Shown piece after piece: positions 45,727 to 55,585 of a DNA stretch of 64,000 nt (position 1 is the stretch's first letter; each line of letters opens with the position of its first letter). The position numbers and the translations under genes are program-made. Below the pieces are notes generated by a model. That model searched no databases and was not told the origin of the DNA. It was given only the letters and a program-made list of their open reading frames with translations. Source of the DNA: an uncultured Bacteroidales bacterium (GTDB taxonomy: Bacteria; Bacteroidota; Bacteroidia; Bacteroidales; UBA932); the NCBI GenBank assembly GCA_944325435.1, contig CALVAC010000011.1, positions 1 to 64,000 of the forward strand, in the 5' to 3' direction.

Positions 45727-45943
45727 GGTAAATTATTTAAATGGTTAATGTATCAAGGTCAAGTTTCATTCATGCACATATACAGAAAACCCCTGCATCT
45801 TCCCTTTTCTACACGGGACAATGCAGAGGCTATCCTCGATAAAATCTCCGGTCAGGTTATAGCGATACCCCCCCTGCATACAAGCAGAGAGAGCATCATC
45901 TGTAATAATTCTAAAAAACATCAATGTCTATATTACACCTAAC
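45727..45943 (-). promoter_or_regulatory. Long 5' leader with alternative stems upstream of the lipoprotein
   Basis: On the minus strand TGCAGGGG occurs at 45871-45878 and again at 45790-45797, on either side of CCTCTGCA at 45822-45829. The middle segment can pair with either flank using one G-U wobble. In plus-strand RNA the same pairs would be C-A mismatches, so the fold favours minus-strand transcription. A CTAT / ATAG pair extends the upstream stem. The design resembles an attenuator or riboswitch, but no known aptamer was recognised. Confidence 0.5.
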
Positions 45944-45949
45944 TCGCTG

Positions 45950-45979
45950 CAAATATAGCAATTATCAAAAAAATTCAAA
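45950..45979 (-). promoter_or_regulatory. Promoter of the lipoprotein gene
   Basis: Minus-strand -33 TTTG (45976-45979) and -7 TATATTTG (45950-45957) are 18 bp apart, matching the Bacteroidetes consensus. Transcription from here would give a leader of roughly 217 bases. Confidence 0.6.
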
Positions 45980-46017
45980 AATCTGAACATCAATTTTTTG
46001 AATGTCTATCCACATTG

Positions 46018-46109
46018 TTACCCCTAAAAGAATAACAGATCGAAAAGCCACGTATCTGACCGGGAATCCGCAGTCTCATTACCGGGAAGCGGATATTTGA
46101 AAGTGAGGC
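46018..46109. repeat. Dispersed intergenic repeat, copy 2
   Basis: Two blocks (46018-46045 and 46089-46109) match the repeat in the mnmG-ruvA gap in the same order, with a conserved AAAGAATAACAG and GAAAGTGAG. The remaining parts of 45980-46136 are A+T rich and show no gene. Confidence 0.45.
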
Positions 46110-46136
46110 TGAGGTTGACCTCAAGGACAAAAACAA

Positions 46137-46176
46137 GAAAAAAGGGGGATGACTCAAAATTGGAAGTCATCCCCCC
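46137..46176 (-). terminator. Terminator of sdhAB
   Basis: Eleven-base perfect arms (GGGGGATGACT at 46144, AGTCATCCCCC at 46165) with a T-run on the minus strand, 24 bases past the sdhB stop. Confidence 0.85.
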
Positions 46177-46199
46177 TCATAATATATTACGTATAAACC

Positions 46200-46979
46200 T
46201 TAGTCCTTGAATTTCGCGCAGAGGAATTCGCGGTTGAGACGCGCTATGTGCGATACGGTGACATGCTTAGGACATTCCATTTCGCAGGCGCGTGTGTTGG
46301 TGCAGGCACCGAAACCGAGTTCGTCCATCTTTGCCACCATAGCTTTGGCCCTTTTTGCCGCCTCTACCCTACCCTGAGGGAGAAGTGCGAGAGAACTTAC
46401 GCGGGCAGCCACGAAAAGCATTGCAGAACCGTTCTTGCAGGTAGCCACACATGCACCGCAGCCGATGCAGGCGGCTCCGTCCATGCTCTCCTCAGCCGTC
46501 TCATGCGAAATAAGGATAGTGTTTCCATCAGGAACTCCGCCAGTCCCTACAGAGATGAATCCACCTGCCTGAAGAATCTTGTCGAACGCCTTGCGGTCTA
46601 CAACAAGGTCCTTTATCACAGGGAATCCCTTGCTTCTCCAAGGCTCGACGGTAATGGTCTCACCATCACGGAACTTACGCATATGGAGCTGGCATGTAGT
46701 CACCTCATCATCAGGTCCATGCGCCCTTCCGTTGATATACAGGGAGCAGGCACCGCATATACCTTCACGGCAGTCATGGTCGAACGATACAGGGCCGCTG
46801 CTCTGGCATCCCCTGTCCACAGCTACCGGATCCATTCCCCCGTGGATCAGCTGCTCGTTGAGAATATCCATCATCTCAAGGAAAGAACTGTCCGGGGATA
46901 TATTCTTGACCTGATAGGTCTCAAAATGTCCTTTTGACCTGGCGTTTTTCTGACGCCATACTTTCAATGTAAAATCCAT
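46200..46979 (-). CDS. sdhB: Succinate dehydrogenase / fumarate reductase iron-sulfur subunit
   Basis: A 259-residue electron-transfer subunit with three Fe-S clusters: [11 protein letters not shown] with a later Cys (TTCQLHM) for [2Fe-2S], [12 protein letters not shown], and a Cys set in [12 protein letters not shown]. It passes electrons between the flavoprotein and menaquinone in anaerobic fumarate respiration or the reverse reaction. The gene follows sdhA by 5 bp. Which direction dominates is not visible; fumarate reduction is usual in this group. Confidence 0.96.
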   Translation of the reverse strand: MDFTLKVWRQKNARSKGHFETYQVKNISPDSSFLEMMDILNEQLIHGGMDPVAVDRGCQSSGPVSFDHDCREGICGACSLYINGRAHGPDDEVTTCQLHMRKFRDGETITVEPWRSKGFPVIKDLVVDRKAFDKILQAGGFISVGTGGVPDGNTILISHETAEESMDGAACIGCGACVATCKNGSAMLFVAARVSSLALLPQGRVEAAKRAKAMVAKMDELGFGACTNTRACEMECPKHVTVSHIARLNREFLCAKFKD

Positions 46980-46984
46980 TTCAA

Positions 46985-48931
46985 TCAGTCTTTATAGTTT
47001 CTGGTAGCTATCTTGATATTCTCGTACACCAGAGGCTCCTTGTGGAGTTCCGGCTCCTTGTCGGCACCCTTGTATTCCCATGCGGCGACATACATAAAGT
47101 GCTCATCATCACGCTTGGTCTCTCCATCCTCGGTCTGCATCTCTTCGCGGAAATGTCCTCCGCAGGACTCTTTCCTGTGCAGTGCATCCCTCGCCATAAG
47201 TTCGCCGATCTCAAGGAAATCAGCAAGCCTGAGAGCCTTTTCGAGCTCCTGGTTGAAGTTGTCCTTGTCTCCTGCAACATAGACATCGCTCCAGAATTCC
47301 TTGCGGAGGTCCTTGATAAGCTCTATCGCCTTCTTCAGACCTTCCTCGTTCCTTGCCATGCCGACATATTCCCACATGATATGGCCGAGCTTCTTGTGGA
47401 TTTCATCCACAGTGTGGTGTCCCTTGATGGACATGAGCCTGTCTATCTTCTCCCTTACAGCCTTCTCTGCAGCCTCGAACTCAGGAGCGTTGGTGTCTGT
47501 CTTAGGGTTCTTGAACTGGGTCGCAAGATAGTCTCCGATAGTGTAAGGCAGGATGAAATATCCGTCGGCAAGACCCTGCATGAGGGCGGAAGCACCGAGA
47601 CGGTTTCCGCCATGGTCGCTGAAGTTGGCCTCCCCTATCGCATACAGACCAGGTATGGTAGTCTGGAGATTGTAGTCAACCCAGATTCCGCCCATCGTGT
47701 AATGGATGGCAGGATAGATCATCATCGGCTCCTTGTAAGGGTCAGTGTCCGTAATCTTCTGATACATCTGGAACAGGTTACCGTACCTTTCGCGGATCTT
47801 TTCAACCCCGAGCCTTTCGATGGCTGTCCTGAAATCGAGGAAGACTGCAAGTCCGGTCTTGTTCACACCGAATCCGGCATCGCACCTTTCCTTGGCGGCA
47901 CGGGAAGCCACATCACGAGGCACAAGGTTTCCGAAGGCCGGATAGCGACGCTCGAGATAATAGTCCCTGTCCTCCTCCTTGATGTCATTAGGACCGATCT
48001 CTCCGTTGCGGAGCTTCATCACATCCTCTTTCTTCTTAGGCACCCATATACGGCCGTCATTACGGAGCGACTCGGACATTAGGGTCAGCTTGGACTGCTG
48101 GTCACCATGTACCGGGATGCAGGTAGGATGTATCTGAGCAAAACAAGGGTTTGCGAAGTATGCCCCTTTCTTGTAGCACTGCCAAGCGGCAGAACCGTTG
48201 CTGTTCATCGCATTGGTGGAAAGGAAATATGTATTTCCATAACCGCCTGATGCTATCACCACTGCATGTGCGCCGAACCTTTCAATTTCTCCTGTAACAA
48301 GATTCCTGGCTATGATACCTTTGGCCTCGCCGTTGATGAGGACTATGTCGAGCATCTCGTGACGAGGATAGCTCTTGACGGTTCCTTCTGCAATCTGGCG
48401 GTTGAGGGCTGCGTATGCACCGAGAAGCAGCTGCTGTCCTGTCTGGCCGCGGGCATAGAACGTACGGCTCACCTGCGCGCCTCCGAAAGAACGGTTGGCA
48501 AGCATTCCGCCATACTCCCTTGCAAACGGAACTCCCTGTGCCACACACTGGTCGATGATGTTGCCACTGACTTCCGCAAGACGGTAGACATTGGCCTCGC
48601 GGCTACGGTAGTCCCCTCCTTTAATGGTCTCGTAGAAAAGACGGTAAACAGAGTCATTGTCGTTCTGGTAGTTCTTCGCTGCGTTTATACCTCCCTGTGC
48701 TGCAATGGAATGTGCACGGCGAGGAGAGTCGCTTATACAGAACACCTTCACATTATAACCGAGTTCGCCGAGAGAAGCAGCTGCAGACGCTCCCCCAAGT
48801 CCGGTTCCGACGACGATGATCTCGAGTTTCCTCTTGTTGCCCGGATTGACAACACGAAGCTGAGATTTATGCTTTGTCCATTTCTCGGACAAAGGACCCT
48901 CAGGAATCTTAGAAATTAATTTTTCGGCCAT
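46985..48931 (-). CDS. sdhA: Succinate dehydrogenase / fumarate reductase flavoprotein subunit
   Basis: A 648-residue catalytic subunit with covalent FAD. Visible are the dinucleotide fold [15 protein letters not shown], the FAD-attachment region [16 protein letters not shown], the active-site [11 protein letters not shown] area and the C-terminal [20 protein letters not shown]. The start at 48931 ([14 protein letters not shown]) is preferred over an upstream Met. It lies 58 bp after ruvB. In related genomes a cytochrome b subunit gene (sdhC/frdC) usually comes first, but none is present here. Confidence 0.96.
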   Translation of the reverse strand: MAEKLISKIPEGPLSEKWTKHKSQLRVVNPGNKRKLEIIVVGTGLGGASAAASLGELGYNVKVFCISDSPRRAHSIAAQGGINAAKNYQNDNDSVYRLFYETIKGGDYRSREANVYRLAEVSGNIIDQCVAQGVPFAREYGGMLANRSFGGAQVSRTFYARGQTGQQLLLGAYAALNRQIAEGTVKSYPRHEMLDIVLINGEAKGIIARNLVTGEIERFGAHAVVIASGGYGNTYFLSTNAMNSNGSAAWQCYKKGAYFANPCFAQIHPTCIPVHGDQQSKLTLMSESLRNDGRIWVPKKKEDVMKLRNGEIGPNDIKEEDRDYYLERRYPAFGNLVPRDVASRAAKERCDAGFGVNKTGLAVFLDFRTAIERLGVEKIRERYGNLFQMYQKITDTDPYKEPMMIYPAIHYTMGGIWVDYNLQTTIPGLYAIGEANFSDHGGNRLGASALMQGLADGYFILPYTIGDYLATQFKNPKTDTNAPEFEAAEKAVREKIDRLMSIKGHHTVDEIHKKLGHIMWEYVGMARNEEGLKKAIELIKDLRKEFWSDVYVAGDKDNFNQELEKALRLADFLEIGELMARDALHRKESCGGHFREEMQTEDGETKRDDEHFMYVAAWEYKGADKEPELHKEPLVYENIKIATRNYKD

Positions 48932-48989
48932 TTTATAGTGTTTAATGAAATTTCGCCACAATTTTAATGATTTTTAGGCAAACGACCAA

Positions 48990-50009
48990 TTAAAATAGAA
49001 GATTCTCACCGCTGTCGCCTTTTTCAAGACCCAGATGGCGGTACGCAAGTTCTGTCGCCTCCCTGCCTCGGGGAGTCCTGATGATGAAACCCTCCTTGAT
49101 AAGGAACGGCTCGTACACTTCCTCGAGAGTACCCTGGTCCTCACCTACCGCTGTCGCTATGGTGTTCGCCCCGACAGGACCTCCCTTGAATTTGGTGATT
49201 ATGGTCCTGAGTATCTTGTTGTCTATGGCATCAAGTCCCCTCTTGTCTATATTCAGTGCATCAAGGGCATAACGGGCGATTCCGAGGTCTATGCTGCCGT
49301 TCCCCATTACCTGGGCGAAGTCCCTGACCCTTCTTAGAAGGGAATTGGCTATACGCGGCGTACCCCTGCTGCGCAAGGCGATCTCGTAGGCGGCATCATC
49401 CTCTATACCTATAGAAAGTATGCGCGCACTCCTTTTTATTATATATACAAGATTGCAGGTATCATAATATTCGAGGGCGCATTTTATGCCGAATCTGGCT
49501 CTCAAAGGAGAAGTGAGCAGCCCGCTTCTTGTCGTCGCCCCGACAAGAGTAAAAGGATTCAGGGATATGCGCACTGACCTTGCGCCAGGCCCCTTGTCAA
49601 TCATAATGTCTATGACGAAATCCTCCATCGCGGAATAAAGGTACTCCTCGACGACAGGCGAAAGCCTGTGTATCTCATCTATGAAGAGCACATCTCCCTC
49701 CTCAAGCGATGTCAGAAGACCGGCCAGGTCCCCGGGCTTGTCGAGAATAGGGCCTGATGTCACTTTCATATTTACTCCCAGCTCATTGGCTATTATATGT
49801 GCGAGCGTCGTCTTTCCGAGTCCCGGAGGGCCGTGGAACAGCACATGGTCGAGAGACTCGCCCCTCATCTTGGCCGCCTTCACGAAAATCTTAAGATTGG
49901 AGACAATCTTGTCCTGTCCTGTGAACTCCTCAAGATCCTGAGGGCGGATAATTCCATCGATTTCATTATCTTTGCCCTCTATTCTGTGAGGGTCGAAACC
50001 TTCCTGCAT
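48990..50009 (-). CDS. ruvB: Holliday junction DNA helicase motor RuvB
   Basis: A 339-residue AAA+ ATPase that drives Holliday junction migration with RuvA. Walker [10 protein letters not shown] at 60-68, Walker [12 protein letters not shown], sensor region [17 protein letters not shown], and a winged-helix C-terminus ([17 protein letters not shown]). The start at 50009 matches the family. It may be co-transcribed with sdhAB, which is an unusual neighbour for it. Confidence 0.97.
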   Translation of the reverse strand: MQEGFDPHRIEGKDNEIDGIIRPQDLEEFTGQDKIVSNLKIFVKAAKMRGESLDHVLFHGPPGLGKTTLAHIIANELGVNMKVTSGPILDKPGDLAGLLTSLEEGDVLFIDEIHRLSPVVEEYLYSAMEDFVIDIMIDKGPGARSVRISLNPFTLVGATTRSGLLTSPLRARFGIKCALEYYDTCNLVYIIKRSARILSIGIEDDAAYEIALRSRGTPRIANSLLRRVRDFAQVMGNGSIDLGIARYALDALNIDKRGLDAIDNKILRTIITKFKGGPVGANTIATAVGEDQGTLEEVYEPFLIKEGFIIRTPRGREATELAYRHLGLEKGDSGENLLF

Positions 50010-50034
50010 AGCCAGATATCATCATTTATAGATA

Positions 50035-50042
50035 CAAATATA
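50035..50042 (-). promoter_or_regulatory. Possible -7 element for ruvB
   Basis: Minus-strand TATATTTG matches TAnnTTTG 26 bp before the ruvB start; the -33 position is unclear. The 291-bp ruvB-mfd gap (50010-50300) is A+T rich and contains no gene, but holds several TTATCAAC-type sequences. Confidence 0.4.
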
Positions 50043-50300
50043 GTCTATATTTTTAAAGTAGTTTTATTTTATAGTGTTGTTGAAATGTTGATAATTTAAA
50101 ATTTATATTAATTATCAATCAGTTATATATTATTTGACATGTTGAGAAACCTATTTGGAACTTTTTGGGAATATTTTCCGTACCGTATTGTTTTTATTGT
50201 TCCGATTGCGGTATATATGGAATTTTTCTTGTTCCGAATTTTCTTTTGAAAAGATTTTAACAGGGTTTTCAATAGGTTATCAACGGAAATTTTATACCGG

Positions 50301-53300
50301 ATGTTGATAAGTAGCAAGTCTTCTGCACTCGTAAAGGAAATTATTGAAAAGGGCGGCAATGTGTATTGCTCGGGGCTCTTTCTTTCTGCAAGGTGGTTTG
50401 TCTTGTCCGGAATAGCCCGGAGCGGTTTCCATGTCATTGTACTTCCGGACAAGGAGTCTGCTGAATATTGTGCCGCTGACCTTTACAATATGATAGAAGG
50501 GGACAGGGTGTTTTTTCTTCCTGACCTCGGGAAGAACCTGGAAAGGAGCAACTACAGGGCTACGCTGAGGGTGCAGAGGACGGCAGCTCTCAGCAGCATT
50601 GCCGGCTATCAGGGGGATGGGCTTCTTGTAATAGTGACCTATCCGGATGCGATGGACGAGGATGCCCCTGCCAAAGGACGGATACGGGAATCGGTGCTGA
50701 AACTCTCGGTAGGGGATGAGATAAGCCATGACAGTATCAGGGACATCCTTGTCAGGGAGGGGTTCGAGAAGGTCGATTTCGTGGCGGAACCTGGCCAGTT
50801 CGCCCTCAGGGGAGGAATAGTGGACATATTCTCCTATTCATTCAACAACCCTTTCAGAATATCCTTTTTCGGGGATGAGATAGATGGTATAAACATATTC
50901 GACTGCAATACACAGCTTTCCTCTTCTTCAGAGCAGAGTGTAGATATATATCCTGATATAGTGACCGGGGCAGAGGAAGATGGGCACGGAGAACCTCTGT
51001 CCGGACTTTTCCCTTCCGACAGCGTGATATGGCTGGATTCTTCCGACATGTACAGGACAAGGGAATTCTTTCACGGGCTGGACCGTTTCAGAAAAGTGTA
51101 TTTTGAAGTTCCTCTCGGTGAGAATGCGGATGATGCAGTGAAGTTCAGCATATCGCCGCAGCCTGTGTTCAACAAGAATTTCGAACTTCTTACGGAGGAT
51201 ATCCGCAAAAGGATGGAGGAGGGCTACAGGGTGATGATCTTCGGTGAGAAGGAGTCCCAGCTGGAGCGCCTCAGGTCGATACTTTCGCAGAACGGCGGGC
51301 TGATACCGGAGTTCCATCCAGGGAAGAATATACATAACGGTTTCATAGACAATGAGGACAAGGTCTGCTGTTATTCGGACCACGAGATATTCGACAGGTT
51401 CCACAGGGTGAGCATACGCAGGACGGTGGACAAGAGCGAGCAACTGACCATAAATGATCTTGCTGCATTCAAGATAGGGGACTATGTAGTGCATATCAAC
51501 CACGGTGTCGGGATATTCGGCGGACTTGTGAAGATGAAGGATGACAAGGGGAGGGTCAACGAGGTCGTCAAGCTGATATACAAGGATAATGATGTAGTGT
51601 TCGTTTCTGTGCACGCCCTCCATAAGATTTCCAGGTACAGGTCACGTGACGGGGAGCCACCGAAGATAAACAAGCTCGGGTCCAAGACCTGGCAGAACAT
51701 GAAGAACAGCGCCAAGTCCAAGGTCAAAGACATAGCCAAGGAACTGATACAGCTGTATGCCAAGAGGAAGGCATCCAAGGGATTTGCATATTCTCCGGAC
51801 TCGTATCTTCAGACGGAGCTGGAGTCATCATTCATGTATGAGGACACTCCTGACCAGGAAAAGGCGGTGGCAGCTGTCAAGAGGGATATGGAGGATGACT
51901 GCCCGATGGACAGGCTTGTGTGCGGAGATGTAGGTTTCGGCAAGACCGAAGTCGCCATCAGGGCTGCTTTCAAGGCAGTCGCCGACAGTAAGCAGGTGGC
52001 GGTTCTGGTGCCTACCACAATACTTTCTCTCCAGCACTATAACACGTTCAGGAACAGGCTCAAGGATTTTCCGTGCAACATCGATTTCGTGAGCAGGCTA
52101 CGGACTTCCAAGGAGATATCGGACATACAGGAAAGACTCCGGACCGGAAATATAGACATTGTCATCGGTACGCACAAGCTTCTCGGGAAAGGTTTTGAAT
52201 TCAAGGATCTCGGTCTGCTCATAATAGATGAGGAGCAGAAGTTCGGAGTCGGTGCCAAGGAGAAGCTCAGGCAGCTGAAACTGAGTGTAGATACTCTGAC
52301 ACTCACCGCCACTCCTATTCCGAGGACACTACAGTTTTCACTTCTCGGAGCCCGCGACCTTTCCATAATCAACACTCCTCCGCCTAACAGGATTCCGGTC
52401 CAGACCGAAATAATCCTTTTCGATGACAGTCTGGTGAAGAGAATAATAAATTATGAGCTTGACAGGGGAGGTCAGGTCTTCTTTGTGCATAACAGGGTGG
52501 AGGAGCTTGAGTCCATAAGAGACATTCTCCAGAGGCTTGTCCCGGACATGAGGATATGCGTGGCGCACGGCCAGATGCAGTCCAAGGAACTTGAAGACAA
52601 GATAATGGACTTCATGTCAGGTGACTATGATATGCTTCTGTGCACGACCATAATCGAGAACGGTCTGGATATTCCTAATGCAAATACGATTATCATCAAC
52701 CAGGCACAGAACATAGGTCTGAGCGACCTGCATCAGCTCAGGGGCAGGGTAGGAAGGTCGAACAGGAGGGCTTTCTGCTATCTTGTGGTGCCTCCTCTTA
52801 TGACGATAACGGATGATGCACGCCGTCGTCTGAAAGCCATAGAGGCTTTCTCAGATCTCGGGAGCGGTTTCAACATAGCCATGCAGGACCTTGACATAAG
52901 GGGGGCTGGCAACCTTCTCGGAGCTGAACAGAGCGGGTTCATTTCAGATATGGGCTTCGAGACATACCAGAAGATACTTGCGGAAGCTATGGAGGAGCTC
53001 GGAGTAGAGACGGGAGTGACTACAAGGACAGTAACGGATTCTTTTGTAGTGGACTGCACTATCGAGACGGACCAGCTTGCTCTGATACCGGATTCCTATA
53101 TAGATGTGACTGCAGAGAAGATAAGGATATACAAGGAACTCGACTCCACTCCTGATGACAGGTCCCTCTCCCTGATGGAGGCACGGCTGTCGGACAGGTT
53201 CGGCAAGTTTCCTGAAGAGGTGCAGAGACTCTTCGACATAGTGAGGATAAGGCATCTTGCGGAGAAGCTCGGGTTCGAGAAGGTCATCATAAAGAACGGC

Positions 53301-53501
53301 ATACTCATAGCATTTTTTGTATCCAACCCTGTATCCAAGTATTACAGGTCTAAGAAATTCTCGGATATACTTGACAGCATAAACAGGAATGCCCCTCTTT
53401 TTGAACTCAAGCAGAATGATGACAGGCTGAGGATAATAGTGAGGAAAGTGGAAAGTATTTCCAAGGCTTATTCCGTACTTCAGAAGCTTGCTGCTTCATA
53501 G
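50301..53501 (+). CDS. mfd: Transcription-repair coupling factor Mfd
   Basis: A 1066-residue translocase that removes RNA polymerase stalled at DNA damage and recruits UvrA. In order: UvrB-like N-terminal domains (EPGQFALRGGIVDIFSY region), an RNA-polymerase-interacting CarD-like domain (FKIGDYVVHINHGVGIFGGL split near residue 390), and RecG-like helicase domains with Walker A GDVGFGKTEVA (about 541-551) and DEEQKFGVG (about 642). The C-terminal TRCF domain completes it. It is slightly shorter than the E. coli protein (1148). The start at 50301 is within a DnaA-box-like sequence. Confidence 0.97.
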   Translation: MLISSKSSALVKEIIEKGGNVYCSGLFLSARWFVLSGIARSGFHVIVLPDKESAEYCAADLYNMIEGDRVFFLPDLGKNLERSNYRATLRVQRTAALSSIAGYQGDGLLVIVTYPDAMDEDAPAKGRIRESVLKLSVGDEISHDSIRDILVREGFEKVDFVAEPGQFALRGGIVDIFSYSFNNPFRISFFGDEIDGINIFDCNTQLSSSSEQSVDIYPDIVTGAEEDGHGEPLSGLFPSDSVIWLDSSDMYRTREFFHGLDRFRKVYFEVPLGENADDAVKFSISPQPVFNKNFELLTEDIRKRMEEGYRVMIFGEKESQLERLRSILSQNGGLIPEFHPGKNIHNGFIDNEDKVCCYSDHEIFDRFHRVSIRRTVDKSEQLTINDLAAFKIGDYVVHINHGVGIFGGLVKMKDDKGRVNEVVKLIYKDNDVVFVSVHALHKISRYRSRDGEPPKINKLGSKTWQNMKNSAKSKVKDIAKELIQLYAKRKASKGFAYSPDSYLQTELESSFMYEDTPDQEKAVAAVKRDMEDDCPMDRLVCGDVGFGKTEVAIRAAFKAVADSKQVAVLVPTTILSLQHYNTFRNRLKDFPCNIDFVSRLRTSKEISDIQERLRTGNIDIVIGTHKLLGKGFEFKDLGLLIIDEEQKFGVGAKEKLRQLKLSVDTLTLTATPIPRTLQFSLLGARDLSIINTPPPNRIPVQTEIILFDDSLVKRIINYELDRGGQVFFVHNRVEELESIRDILQRLVPDMRICVAHGQMQSKELEDKIMDFMSGDYDMLLCTTIIENGLDIPNANTIIINQAQNIGLSDLHQLRGRVGRSNRRAFCYLVVPPLMTITDDARRRLKAIEAFSDLGSGFNIAMQDLDIRGAGNLLGAEQSGFISDMGFETYQKILAEAMEELGVETGVTTRTVTDSFVVDCTIETDQLALIPDSYIDVTAEKIRIYKELDSTPDDRSLSLMEARLSDRFGKFPEEVQRLFDIVRIRHLAEKLGFEKVIIKNGILIAFFVSNPVSKYYRSKKFSDILDSINRNAPLFELKQNDDRLRIIVRKVESISKAYSVLQKLAAS

Positions 53502-53516
53502 AATTTATTATTTTTG
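53488..53516 (+). promoter_or_regulatory. Promoter of the coaX-led envelope operon
   Basis: A -7 TATTTTTG at 53509-53516 and a TTG at 53488-53490 in the -33 position lie at the very end of mfd, 20 bp before the coaX start. Confidence 0.5.
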
Positions 53517-53536
53517 TCGGTCTGAACAGGATAAAG

Positions 53537-54262
53537 ATGGCTAATCTGGTGGTTGACATAGGAAACACTGCTCTTAAGGCTGCATGGGCAGACAGGATGA
53601 CTCTCGGCAAGACTTTCAGGTATCAGGGTGAGAGGATGGTGGAATTCATACTGTCGCTCACCGCAAGGCAGAGGCCTGATATCCTTGCCATATCATCCGT
53701 AAGGCAGCTTTCGGAAAGGGATGTGAGGCAGTTTGAGGATGAATGCGGCAGGCTCATATTGATAGATCCGTCCCGCAGCGATGTGGTCCGTTCGCACGGT
53801 TTTCCTGCATATCTGTCTCCTGACAGGGCCTCGGGACTCATTGCGGCGCGGTATCTTTTCAAGGACAGGGGATGTACCGTGTTCGATCTCGGGACTACAT
53901 TGACTGTGGATTTCCTTGATTCTTCAGGAAAGTATTCCGGCGGGAACATTTCTCCTGGATGCAGGACAAGATTCAAGTCGATAAACAGGTATTCGAAGAT
54001 GCTCCCTCTGATAGACACACCGGATGTGATAGAGGATGCAGGTACATCTCTTGCCACATCCATTGGATGTGGAGTAGTGAAAGGCATAATGTTTGAAATA
54101 GATGGCTACATTTGCCAATATCCTGAAAACATAGTGGTTTTTACCGGAGGGGACGCAATTTATTTTGCAAAAAGGATGAAAAACTCCATCTTTGTAGTTT
54201 GTAACCTTGTGTTGATAGGGTTGGCATTAATAGCTGATGAAAATGAAGAAAGGATTTCCTAG
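53537..54262 (+). CDS. coaX: Type III pantothenate kinase
   Basis: A 241-residue enzyme phosphorylating pantothenate in coenzyme A synthesis. Recognised by VVDIGNTALKAAW (ATP-binding), FDLGTTLTVDFLD, GGNISPGCRTRF and the C-terminal VFTGGDA. It overlaps the next gene by 26 bases, and it begins an operon whose remaining members are envelope proteins. Confidence 0.93.
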   Translation: MANLVVDIGNTALKAAWADRMTLGKTFRYQGERMVEFILSLTARQRPDILAISSVRQLSERDVRQFEDECGRLILIDPSRSDVVRSHGFPAYLSPDRASGLIAARYLFKDRGCTVFDLGTTLTVDFLDSSGKYSGGNISPGCRTRFKSINRYSKMLPLIDTPDVIEDAGTSLATSIGCGVVKGIMFEIDGYICQYPENIVVFTGGDAIYFAKRMKNSIFVVCNLVLIGLALIADENEERIS

Positions 54263-55565
54263 AATAATTCTTTTACTGACATTCATCTTTGTCTGTGTGT
54301 CAGTTGACGCGCAGACAGGCGCTGCATACGGTGCATATTCCCCTTATTCTGTGTTCGGCATAGGAGACATAGCCAAGGAGGGTACCGCATATAACAGGAG
54401 TATGGGAGGTGTCGGTATTGCGAACAGGAACAGGAGATTCATAAACATTACCAATCCGGCGGCTGTAAGTTCCATAGATTCGAGTTCGTTTATGGCGGAT
54501 TTCGGTGTGATGGAGAACAATGTGATTTTTGACCAGACTCTTGGAGACAGTAGGCTCAGGTCCGGGAACAACACTTTCAATATCCATAATTTCGTGATTG
54601 CCTTCCCTGTCTACCGCTCTTCCGCCCTGATGATAGGAATATCTCCTTTCAGCGACATAGGATATGATTTTTCCAACAATGTGACCGAGCAGAGTATCAT
54701 AGGCGTGACCAACAACATCAGACATACGCACTATGGCGAGGGAAGTGTCTATCAGCTGTTCATTGGAGGAGGGGCCACATTTTTCAAAAGGCTTTCAGTC
54801 GGTGCGGAGTTCCTGTATTATTTCGGGACTCTGGACAGGTCGTCCGGGACTGATTTCACCGATACTTCCATCAGGGACATAAGTTCGGGTTCGGAGATGC
54901 TTGTGAGAGCCATCACGGGGAAGTTCGGTCTCCAGTACGAGCAGCCGCTCGGAAACAGCCTGAGTCTGACATTTGGGGCAACATACAGGCTCAACACCAA
55001 CATGAGGGGGACTACCTCGTCATACGAATATACAGAGCTGTCAAGCATAAGGGATACCATATCATACAATGCGATAGATAACAGGAACGGACTGAAGATA
55101 GGGGATGAACTTGGAGTCGGCGTATCCCTGAGGAGCGGGGAAAGATGGAGTGTGGAATTCGACTACCTGAGATCCGACTGGAGAAATTCCGGGATGGACA
55201 ATCCATCTCTCACCGGGTTGCTCACTGAAGGGTTCACCTCTTCTGTTTCCCAGTCTTTCAGGGCAGGGTTCGAGATAGTGCCGAACAGGAACGACATCAG
55301 ATATTATCTCAGGAGATGCGCCTACAGGGCCGGGGTATATTATGACCAGTCATACTATATGTTCAACGGTAACAATATCAATACTGTAGGTATTACATTC
55401 GGTGTGACCCTGCCTGTGTTCAGGCTGTATAACGGTATTTCCATAGGGGTTGACCTCGGGCAGAGGGGGAGTATGAGGAATATGCTGGTCAGGGAGAGAT
55501 ATGCCACGATATCGGTAGGTTTCAACATCCATGACCTGTGGTTCCATAAACCTAGATATGAATAA
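54237..55565 (+). CDS. Outer-membrane beta-barrel protein, FadL/OmpP1-like
   Basis: A 442-residue exported barrel protein (signal peptide ending VSVDAQ). The start motif GAAYGAYSPYSVFGIGD and SMGGVGIANRN near the N-terminus, plus NITNPAAVSSIDSSSF, resemble FadL/OmpP1-type channels, and alternating hydrophobic strands run to the C-terminus. It starts inside coaX (54237 or 54243, since two Met lie close together). The cargo is unknown. Confidence 0.65.
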   Translation: MKMKKGFPRIILLLTFIFVCVSVDAQTGAAYGAYSPYSVFGIGDIAKEGTAYNRSMGGVGIANRNRRFINITNPAAVSSIDSSSFMADFGVMENNVIFDQTLGDSRLRSGNNTFNIHNFVIAFPVYRSSALMIGISPFSDIGYDFSNNVTEQSIIGVTNNIRHTHYGEGSVYQLFIGGGATFFKRLSVGAEFLYYFGTLDRSSGTDFTDTSIRDISSGSEMLVRAITGKFGLQYEQPLGNSLSLTFGATYRLNTNMRGTTSSYEYTELSSIRDTISYNAIDNRNGLKIGDELGVGVSLRSGERWSVEFDYLRSDWRNSGMDNPSLTGLLTEGFTSSVSQSFRAGFEIVPNRNDIRYYLRRCAYRAGVYYDQSYYMFNGNNINTVGITFGVTLPVFRLYNGISIGVDLGQRGSMRNMLVRERYATISVGFNIHDLWFHKPRYE

Positions 55566-55585
55566 ATTAACCATATGACACAATT

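Noticed and set aside
45780..45885. Resemblance of the leader (AACCTGA, then GTGTAG...GGGAAG) to a TPP riboswitch
   Set aside because: The CTGAGA element and the correct order and spacing of the thi-box are missing, and the downstream gene has no thiamine link.
45748..45942. Plus-strand frame of 64 codons in the lipoprotein leader
   Set aside because: No promoter on that strand, and the paired segments fit minus-strand RNA better.
51641..51650. GTCACGTGAC palindrome in mfd as a third parS
   Set aside because: Only the central CACGTG agrees; the flanking TGTT/AACA parts are absent, and it lies in a conserved coding region.
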